Source: Lentzea pudingi
Lineage (GTDB): Bacteria; Actinomycetota; Actinomycetes; Mycobacteriales; Pseudonocardiaceae
Direction: 5' to 3'
Length of the DNA stretch: 35,174 bases
Assembly: GCF_014646255.1 (NCBI RefSeq)
Contig: NZ_BMNC01000025.1
Coordinates: 43,077-78,250, forward strand
Every line of letters starts with the position of its first letter. Position 1 is the stretch's first letter. Both the position numbers and the translations under genes were made by a program. The notes below the pieces were generated by a model. The model did no database searches. It had not been told where the DNA came from and saw nothing but the letters and a program-made list of their open reading frames with translations. Below, piece by piece: positions 29,265-35,174 of the stretch.

Positions 29265-30884
29265 CTACTTCTGCTGAACCGCCTGCGGATCCTTGATGGC
29301 GCCCTTGCCGGGGATCGGGATCGAGTCGTAGCTGCGGTTCGCCTCGTTCTTGTTGAGCTGCGGACCCATCGGCAACAGGCTCAGGATCTGGTTCGGCGCC
29401 GGCGGGAACGTCCCGTCGAGACCCAGCGCTCCCGCCGTGGCCGCGTCCGGGACGCCGTAGCGGACACCGCGTCCCGTGACGATCTGCACCGGCCCGGTCC
29501 CGAAGTCGTTCTTGCCCTGGCTCGCCCGCACGACGGCGGCCTTGCCCGGCAGCATCAGGAACTGGTCGATGATCTCGCCGCCCGCGCCCGGCGCGCCGAG
29601 CTCGGCCGGGGTCATGTCCTTCGGGCCCGGCAGTGCGGAGCCGATCGTCACCGTCGTGTGCTCGGCCCTGTTGTCGGCGGTGACGTTCTCCGCCTTCCAG
29701 CCCAGGCACAGCACGACGTTGTTGGGGTTGGGCTCCAGCGTCGCCGGGATCTTCTCCGGGTACGAGGTGAGCTCGAGCGGCTTCTTCGGGTCGCGGTGGT
29801 TGGAGATCGCGCTCGGCGAGAGCCTGATCGCCGCCCGGTTGTTCGAGTAGGCGTAGCGCAGCAGGTCGCCGACCGTCTCGTCGACGGTCTGGAAGCCGTC
29901 CTCCAGCGCGACCATGGACTCGAAGCCGTTCTGCCGCTCGACCTGGACGACCTCACCGATGCTGACCTTGGTCTCGGTGACGTACGTGGCCTGCTTGCCC
30001 TGGTTCGGCATGACCGGCGCGATCAGCGGTGCGACCTCGGGGATCGCGTTGAGCAGCGCCGTGCTGATCGCACGTGGCTTCTTGCCCGTCAGCTTGAGGG
30101 CGTTGACCACCTTGTCGTTCTTCAGGTCCACCTCGGCGCGGACCGTCGACGACGAGACGTCGCGCAGGTTCTGCGGCGTCTTGTAGATCAGGTACGACTT
30201 CTTCGCGCCGGTGCGCTGCTGGACCAGCACCGCCTCGCCGCCCAGTTCGGCGTTGCCGCCGCTGACGCCCGCGATCACGGAGGTCTTGATCTGGTTCTCC
30301 GCCGCCTGGTCCTCGCGGAACTTGTCGAGCTGGAGGGTGTCGCAGACCGACCACTGCGCGTCGATGCGGAGGTCCTGCTTCGGCAGCACGTCCGGTGCGT
30401 CCGGCAGACCGGTGAGCCTGCCGCGCGGCAGGTTCGCCAGCGCCTTCTCGCTCACCAGCTTCGGGGTGCCGCCGGCCGCCTCGGCCGGTGCGCCCGCCGT
30501 GCCGGCCGGTGCGTCGCCGCCGCCCTGACCCTGCTGGGCGTCGGGGCTGTTGCGCGAGAGCCAGAGCAGCCGGGCCGACGCCAGGTTCGTCATCGGGATC
30601 AACCGCCGCGGCGAGTTGTCGACGACGTAGACCTGGCCGGTCTCCTTGCTGATGGCGATCTGCGTCTCGTTGTCGAGCTTCGGGGCCGGGCTGAAAAGTC
30701 CGACCACGAGGAAGCCGATGAGACCGACGACACCCAGGACGACACCCACCGCTGTGGCACGCGAGTGGTTGCGCATGGGGTCGTGCAGCATCACCGAGTC
30801 TCTGCGGACCAGAGCGGACTGCATCCGCCGCAGGACGAATTGGTAGGCCTGGACCTGTGACTTGGTGGTGGGTGTTGATGCCAT
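29265..30884 (-). CDS. eccB: EccB, ESX core complex subunit
   Basis: EccB is a bitopic inner-membrane protein whose large outer domain projects from the ESX core. The 539-residue product begins MASTPTTKSQVQAYQFVLRR, the conserved cytoplasmic amphipathic segment. One transmembrane helix (about 43-63) and the repeat-bearing outer domain follow (GQVYVVDNSPRRLIPMTNLA, WSVCDTLQ, VVLCLGWK). The two cysteines in the last two motifs match the conserved disulfide of EccB. The long open frame further upstream is antisense to eccE and is not part of the gene. It is divergent from eccE, with a 117-bp gap. Confidence 0.95.
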   Translation of the reverse strand: MASTPTTKSQVQAYQFVLRRMQSALVRRDSVMLHDPMRNHSRATAVGVVLGVVGLIGFLVVGLFSPAPKLDNETQIAISKETGQVYVVDNSPRRLIPMTNLASARLLWLSRNSPDAQQGQGGGDAPAGTAGAPAEAAGGTPKLVSEKALANLPRGRLTGLPDAPDVLPKQDLRIDAQWSVCDTLQLDKFREDQAAENQIKTSVIAGVSGGNAELGGEAVLVQQRTGAKKSYLIYKTPQNLRDVSSSTVRAEVDLKNDKVVNALKLTGKKPRAISTALLNAIPEVAPLIAPVMPNQGKQATYVTETKVSIGEVVQVERQNGFESMVALEDGFQTVDETVGDLLRYAYSNNRAAIRLSPSAISNHRDPKKPLELTSYPEKIPATLEPNPNNVVLCLGWKAENVTADNRAEHTTVTIGSALPGPKDMTPAELGAPGAGGEIIDQFLMLPGKAAVVRASQGKNDFGTGPVQIVTGRGVRYGVPDAATAGALGLDGTFPPAPNQILSLLPMGPQLNKNEANRSYDSIPIPGKGAIKDPQAVQQK

Positions 30885-31001
30885 TCTCGGCTCGCTGCTC
30901 TCCCAGTCGCGGTACGGTTCGGCAGGATAGCCGGACGCAGGTTGCTCCGTGGGCCGGTTCGCCAAGCCCACCGACCATCGAGGGGAAAGAGACCACAACG
31001 G

Positions 31002-32357
31002 ATGTCCGTGACCACTCCACATCCGCCCCGGCCCAACCCAGGGATGGCACGGCCGCAGGGACCTGGCCCCAACCAGCAGGCACCCGCGCCTCCGCGTCCG
31101 GTCGGGCGTGTCCGTCGCAGAGCCGCGGGCGTGAGCCTCGGCTCGTTGCCCGTGTCGAACGTAGTCACGATCGAGGTCGGTCTCGCCATCGCCCTCCTCG
31201 TGCTGGCGATCATGGGCGTCAAGCAGGGCGACGCGCTGAACGTCGTCTCCGTCTCGATCGCGGGCGGTGTGCTCCTCATCGCACTGGTCCTGGCCTTCAC
31301 CCGATCGCGCGGTCGCTGGCTCACCCAGTGGATCGGCGTCCGCCTGCGCTACAGCTTCCGGCCGCACAGCCGGACCGCGAAGCGCCAGGAGCCGACGGAG
31401 TCCAAGCCCGGTGACGACGAACTGCAGGTGCTCGGCCCGGAGGACCCGCGCGTCGCGCTGCTGCGCCTCGCGATCCCGGACCTGGTGATCGCGAAGGGCG
31501 TCGACCACGAACGCCGTCCGCTCGCGCTGTCGTGGCACGACGGCGTGTGGACCGCGGTCCTGCTGGTCGACCCGACGCCGCCGCTGATCTCCGCGGTCGG
31601 CTCGGCCCCGTCGCTGCCCCTGGGAGCGCTCACACCGTGCCTCGAGGACCGCGGTGTCGTGCTCGACGCGATCACCGTGATCTGGCACTGCTACCCCGGC
31701 AGCGCGGCGCTTCCGCCGAACTCGCCGGCCATCAGCTCGTACATGGAGGTGCTCGGCCCGCTGCCCGCGGCGGCCCGGCGCACCACGTGGATCACGGTCC
31801 GGCTGGACCCGCGCCGCTGTGGCGAGGCGATCCGGGAGCGCGGCGGCGGCGTCGTCGGCGCGCACCGGGCGTTGATCGGCGCGTTGTCCCGCGTCCGCAA
31901 CGCCCTGGAGTCCGCGGGCGTCACGATCCGCCCGCTCGACTCGGACGAACTGCTGCGCGCGGCGATCTCGTCGGCCGAGCTCACCGCGGCCGTCGGCAAC
32001 ACGAACCCCGTGTCGCTGCGGGAGAAGTGGGCCGGCGTCACCGCCGGCGGCGTCGGCCACGCGAGCTACGCGATCACCGGCTGGCCGTCCAAGGGCCTCA
32101 AGGGCAACCTGAACTCGCTGACCGGTGTGCGCGCTCTCTCGTCGACGCTCGCGATGTCGATCTCGCCGTCCCGTGAGGACGGTCAGGTCTCGCTGCGCGG
32201 CCTGGTCCGCGTGAGCGCCCGCACGCCGAGCGAGCTCGACAGGGCCGAGGACCAGCTCTCGAAGCTGGGTGACAAGCTCGACATCACGCTGACCCCGTTG
32301 CGGGGCATGCAGCTCGCGGGTCTCGCCGCGACGCTGCCGCTGGGAGGTGTGGCATGA
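31002..32357 (+). CDS. eccE: EccE, ESX core complex subunit
   Basis: EccE lies at the periphery of the ESX inner-membrane complex. The 451-residue product has a Pro-rich basic N-terminus, two transmembrane helices (about 53-72 and 80-98), the conserved juxtamembrane RGRWLTQWIGVRLRY, and a large cytoplasmic domain (LSWHDGVWTAVLLVDPTPP, RTTWITVRLDPRRCGEAIRE). The ATG at 31002 gives the expected N-terminus; GAGGGGAAAG lies 12-22 bases upstream, a little far. Its TGA overlaps the ATG of the next gene. M. tuberculosis ESX-4 lacks eccE (from memory), so this locus is a fuller ESX-4-type system. Confidence 0.9.
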   Translation: MSVTTPHPPRPNPGMARPQGPGPNQQAPAPPRPVGRVRRRAAGVSLGSLPVSNVVTIEVGLAIALLVLAIMGVKQGDALNVVSVSIAGGVLLIALVLAFTRSRGRWLTQWIGVRLRYSFRPHSRTAKRQEPTESKPGDDELQVLGPEDPRVALLRLAIPDLVIAKGVDHERRPLALSWHDGVWTAVLLVDPTPPLISAVGSAPSLPLGALTPCLEDRGVVLDAITVIWHCYPGSAALPPNSPAISSYMEVLGPLPAAARRTTWITVRLDPRRCGEAIRERGGGVVGAHRALIGALSRVRNALESAGVTIRPLDSDELLRAAISSAELTAAVGNTNPVSLREKWAGVTAGGVGHASYAITGWPSKGLKGNLNSLTGVRALSSTLAMSISPSREDGQVSLRGLVRVSARTPSELDRAEDQLSKLGDKLDITLTPLRGMQLAGLAATLPLGGVA

Positions 32358-33082
32358 GCTCGTCGTCCCGTCTGGTCGACTCGCGCGGCCGAGGCGCGGT
32401 GGCACCGGAGTTCTTGGTGTCGCCGAACATGCTCGACCTGGTCAGCCCCAGCGGTGACCGCGGCGGCATGATGCTCGGCCAGGGCACGAAGGGCGAGCCG
32501 CTCAGCGTGTCCGTGCTGCGCCCGACGCCGACCCGCATGGTGGTCGTCGGCGGCCTGTACCTGGCCCGCCAGATCGCGTTGCGCGCCATGGCGACCGGAG
32601 CGTGGATCATCATCGCGACGGGCCGCCCGCAGGCGTGGCAGCCGGTCGTGCGCGCCGCAGGCCAGGGCCCGGACGGCCGTCCGTCTCAACTGGTGCAGCT
32701 GCGCCGCCTGTCCCCGGCGGACCTCCCGAGGCCCACCGAGGACATGCCGCTGCTGGTGATCCACGACGGCGGCCACGTCCCGCAGGAGCTGTTCCCGCCG
32801 CGCGCGCCGTGGCAGACCACGATGTACGTGCTGCCGTACCTGCACCCGCAGGCCTCGTCCACGGCGAACAACGCGGACCTCGTCCTGCTGCAGCGCCTGC
32901 CGATGGGCCAGGCGCAGCTCGCCGGTCAGATGTGGCGCCTGCGCCCGCAGATGTTCCAGCAGCTCACGCAGCTCAAGGACGACCAGGTCATCGCCATGGG
33001 CCAGGACATGTGGGCACACCTCCGCCTCTACACGACCCCGGCCGAACAGCAGATCCTCGGAGCGGTCCGCCGAGGCGATTGA
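32354..33082 (+). CDS. ESX-associated protein coupled to eccE, unknown function
   Basis: This 242-residue protein has no signal peptide or clear transmembrane helix. It has alternating hydrophobic strands (TRMVVVGGLYLARQIALRAM, GAWIIIATGRPQAW, MPLLVIHDGGHVPQELF) that suggest an alpha/beta fold, with no P-loop. The C-terminal third is Gln/Leu-rich and helical. Its ATG overlaps the eccE stop (ATGA), which is strong evidence of coupled synthesis and probable physical partnership with EccE. A good terminator follows. I do not recognise a named family. A degenerate nucleotide-binding-like domain is one possibility, based only on the strand pattern. Confidence 0.8.
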   Translation: MSSSSRLVDSRGRGAVAPEFLVSPNMLDLVSPSGDRGGMMLGQGTKGEPLSVSVLRPTPTRMVVVGGLYLARQIALRAMATGAWIIIATGRPQAWQPVVRAAGQGPDGRPSQLVQLRRLSPADLPRPTEDMPLLVIHDGGHVPQELFPPRAPWQTTMYVLPYLHPQASSTANNADLVLLQRLPMGQAQLAGQMWRLRPQMFQQLTQLKDDQVIAMGQDMWAHLRLYTTPAEQQILGAVRRGD

Positions 33083-33106
33083 GACGCTCGGCAATACAGG
33101 CGAAAC

Positions 33107-33145
33107 TTGCGCCCCGAACGGACAACCGTTCGGGGCGCAATTGTT
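33107..33145 (+). terminator. Terminator of the eccE operon
   Basis: TTGCGCCCCGAACGG and CCGTTCGGGGCGCAA form a perfect 15-bp stem around ACAA, followed by TTGTTCTG. This is the most classical intrinsic terminator in the window. Confidence 0.92.
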
Positions 33146-33302
33146 CTGTAAAGAGATCAGCGGAACCAACTAATTCACAAACCACAGCAAATCTGTTGAT
33201 TCGGCATTCGATGGCAATGTCGTGGACCGTCTTGTGCGCATTCAGTCCGCACCACTAAGAAAATTCTCACTGCACAACCCTGCGACGAGGGAGCTTGCTG
33301 CT

Positions 33303-34865
33303 ATGGGAGAATCGTGGGCCAGACGAGCGGCTGGAATCGGACTGGTGGCGGGCACTGCGCTCGCCCTGTCGTCCGTCTCCGCCACCGCTGCGCCCGAGGG
33401 GGAGATTCGCAACCTCGGTGCGTCCAACGCGGTCAAGGACAACTACATCGTCGTGCTCAATGACATGAGCACGACAAGCGTCGACGACCTCAGCGCCAAG
33501 TACGGCGCGAAGGTGAAGCACTCTTACAAGTCCGCTTTGCGCGGATTCTCCGCGCAGATGTCCGAATCCCAGGCCAAGCGCCTGGCGGCAGACCCGGCAG
33601 TCGCCTACGTCGAACAGGACGCCGAGGTCCGCATCTCCGACACCCAGACCCCGACCCCGTCCTGGGGCCTCGACCGGATCGACCAGCGAGCACTCCCGCT
33701 GGACAACAGCTACACCTACCCGAACAAGGGCGCCGGCGTCACCGCGTACATCATCGACACCGGCATCCGAACCACCCACACCGACTTCGGCGGCCGAGCC
33801 ATCTCCGGCACCGACACCGTCGACAACGATGCCGACGCCAACGACTGCAACGGCCACGGAACCCACGTCGCGGGCACCGTGGGCGGCACGAAGTACGGCG
33901 TCGCGAAGGACGTCAAACTGGTAGCAGTCCGAGTCCTCAACTGCTCGGGCTCAGGCACCTTCGCCGGCGTCATCGCGGGCATCGACTGGGTCACCGCGGA
34001 CGTACAGGCCAACCCGGCCCGCAAGCCCGCGGTAGCCAACATGTCCCTGGGCGGCGGCGCCAACCAAACCGTCGACGACGCAGTGGCACGCTCCATCGCA
34101 GCAGGCGTCACCTACGGCCTGGCAGCAGGCAACGACAACGGCGGCAACGCCTGCAACACCTCCCCGGCCCGAACCCCGGCAGCCATCACCGTGGGCTCCA
34201 CGGACCGCACAGACGCCCGCAGCAGCTTCTCGAACCTCGGCAGCTGCCTCGACATCTTCGCCCCGGGCCGGGACATCACCAGCGCCTGGCTGACGAACGA
34301 CGAGGCCGTCAACACCATCAGCGGCACCTCAATGGCCACCCCGCACGTAGTAGGCGCAGCAGCCGTCTACCTCGGCTCGTCCCCCACCGCCACCCCGCAG
34401 CAGGTCCGAGACGCCCTCGTCGACAACGCCACCTCAGACGTTGTCACCACCCCCGGAACCGGCTCCCCGAACAAGCTCCTCCACATCACCGGCACGGCCG
34501 CAGGAAACCCCCCGGGCCAGTGCCCCGCAGCAACGAACGACACCGACACCGCAATCCCGGACGCCAGCGAGGTCAAGTCCGAGATCGCCATCGCAGACTG
34601 CAACGGCAAGGCCAGCGCCACCGCCCAGGTGAAGGTCGCCATCAAGCACACCTACCGAGGCGACCTGGAACTGGCCCTGATCGCCCCCTCGGGCATCGTG
34701 AAGGTCCTGAAGGTCAGCAACGGCTCAGACAGCGCAGACGACCTCAACGCCACCTACGCGATCAACGTGGCGGCAGAAGACGCCAACGGCACCTGGCAAC
34801 TGCGAGTCCGCGACCTCTACCGCCAGGACACGGGCCACATCGACTCGTGGACCCTCGACATCTAG
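33303..34865 (+). CDS. Secreted subtilisin-family serine protease with I9 propeptide and P-domain
   Basis: This 520-residue extracellular protease has a signal peptide (about 1-30, GIGLVAGTALALSSVSATAA). An inhibitor_I9 propeptide follows (about 47-111, NYIVVLNDMSTTSVDDLSAK, then AVAYVEQDAEVRI). The S8 catalytic domain is proteinase K/aqualysin-like: Asp152 (YIIDTGIR), His185 (DCNGHGTHVAG), Asn277 (AAGNDNG) and Ser343 (GTSMATPHVVG). After a Cys-containing linker comes a proprotein-convertase P-domain (about 430-520, HTYRGDLELALIAPSG and GHIDSWTLDI). The ATG at 33303 follows GAGGGAG at about 10 bases. The upstream 157 bp is relatively A/T-rich and probably holds the promoter. It is not a mycosin: no C-terminal anchor is present. 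Codon use in its second half has more A-ending codons than neighbours. Confidence 0.93.
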   Translation: MGESWARRAAGIGLVAGTALALSSVSATAAPEGEIRNLGASNAVKDNYIVVLNDMSTTSVDDLSAKYGAKVKHSYKSALRGFSAQMSESQAKRLAADPAVAYVEQDAEVRISDTQTPTPSWGLDRIDQRALPLDNSYTYPNKGAGVTAYIIDTGIRTTHTDFGGRAISGTDTVDNDADANDCNGHGTHVAGTVGGTKYGVAKDVKLVAVRVLNCSGSGTFAGVIAGIDWVTADVQANPARKPAVANMSLGGGANQTVDDAVARSIAAGVTYGLAAGNDNGGNACNTSPARTPAAITVGSTDRTDARSSFSNLGSCLDIFAPGRDITSAWLTNDEAVNTISGTSMATPHVVGAAAVYLGSSPTATPQQVRDALVDNATSDVVTTPGTGSPNKLLHITGTAAGNPPGQCPAATNDTDTAIPDASEVKSEIAIADCNGKASATAQVKVAIKHTYRGDLELALIAPSGIVKVLKVSNGSDSADDLNATYAINVAAEDANGTWQLRVRDLYRQDTGHIDSWTLDI

Positions 34866-34892
34866 CAGCCACCGAAGCCAAGCCGCACCACC

Positions 34893-34924
34893 AGGAGCCC
34901 CCGGTCCCCCCGCCGGGGGCTCCT
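34893..34924 (+). terminator. Terminator of the secreted protease gene
   Basis: AGGAGCCCCCGG and CCGGGGGCTCCT form a 12-bp stem around TCCCCCCG, 27 bp past the stop codon. Confidence 0.85.
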
Positions 34925-34999
34925 CCCTGCGGAGGAGATGGCGGGCTAGTCCCTGCGGAGGATGGCGGGCTCGTGCCCGCAAGGGGACGGCAGGCTTGC
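34925..34999. repeat. Degenerate tandem repeat, three units of 24-26 bp
   Basis: Units begin at 34925, 34951 and 34975. The first two share CCCTGCGGAGGA, then ATGGCGGGCT and a final GT, differing mainly by a short indel; the third (GCCCGCAAGGGGACGGCAGG at its start) is more diverged. Confidence 0.6.
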
Positions 35000-35174
35000 G
35001 CAGGGGTCCCCTTGAGCACAAGCTCCCCCGCGACCCAACGTACAGAGCAGGTCTGACAGTCCGGCGTCGCCAAAGGCCAGCCACCCAGCGGCGCTGCAGG
35101 CGAGCCGACCTCAAGCGATGCCGCAGGCGAGCCGTCTTTCCATAGGCACTGGGCGGTGGGGTCCCATCACGAGT

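Larger units (their letters stand above)
34866..35174. other. Non-coding tail with terminator and short degenerate repeats
   Basis: No convincing gene is seen in these 309 bases. They contain the protease terminator (34893-34924), a three-copy degenerate tandem repeat (34925-34999), the hairpin GCGGGC-TCGT-GCCCGC (34965-34980) and a duplicated GCTGCAGGCGAGCCG/GCCGCAGGCGAGCCG (35093-35107, 35120-35134). Open frames here lack ribosome-binding sites and recognisable sequence. Confidence 0.6.

Overview
The window comes from the chromosome of a high-GC actinobacterium. Near-exclusive G/C wobble positions, frequent GTG/TTG starts, a mycobacterial-type ESX (type VII secretion) locus and an AfsR/SARP regulator suggest a filamentous Pseudonocardiales member (Lentzea/Saccharothrix/Amycolatopsis-like). 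That placement is inference; no rRNA or other phylogenetic marker beyond L13/S9 is present.

Left part (1-7323), housekeeping genes: a small secreted twin-repeat protein, tsaE, an alpha/beta hydrolase, alr, nnr and glmS all read leftward, several with overlapping start/stop codons. A second alpha/beta hydrolase faces them. Middle (7324-14840): a leftward ESX-associated block (147-aa coiled-coil/Pro-rich protein, 899-aa WXG-like substrate candidate, EspC-like protein, membrane-anchored Pro/Gln-rich protein), then glmM, rpsI, rplM and two WXG100 genes (esxT/esxU position). From memory, the order esx pair - rplM - rpsI - glmM - EspC-like - large protein - hydrolase - glmS - nnr - alr - tsaE matches the surroundings of mycobacterial ESX-4, so this is read as an ESX-4-lineage locus, but one that also carries eccE.

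Right part (14989-33082), the secretion machine: a 128-aa protein, an Hsp70-like ATPase fused through a membrane helix to a type VII secretion-associated C-terminal domain (Rv3446c-like), a SARP-NB-ARC-TPR regulator, eccC (leftward), eccD-mycP (rightward), an EspC-like/PPE-like substrate pair, eccB (leftward), and eccE plus an unknown coupled gene (rightward). At the right end lies a secreted subtilisin with an I9 propeptide and a C-terminal P-domain, followed by a repeat-bearing non-coding tail.

The most striking part is the 674-bp gap between the SARP gene and eccC (19993-20666). It holds three diverged copies of one promoter architecture. Each has three 11-bp-phased direct repeats (TGTGAGCG-type), exactly 8 bp, then a CAGAGT/CACAGT -10-like hexamer and a conserved CAG start region, followed by a short hairpin-rich segment with a CCTGGGGGG element. 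Two copies end in strong TTCG-loop terminators. This geometry is what is known for SARP activators. The layout suggests a regulator beside three small-RNA-like transcription units inserted into an ESX locus. No shared open reading frame starts within the three units.
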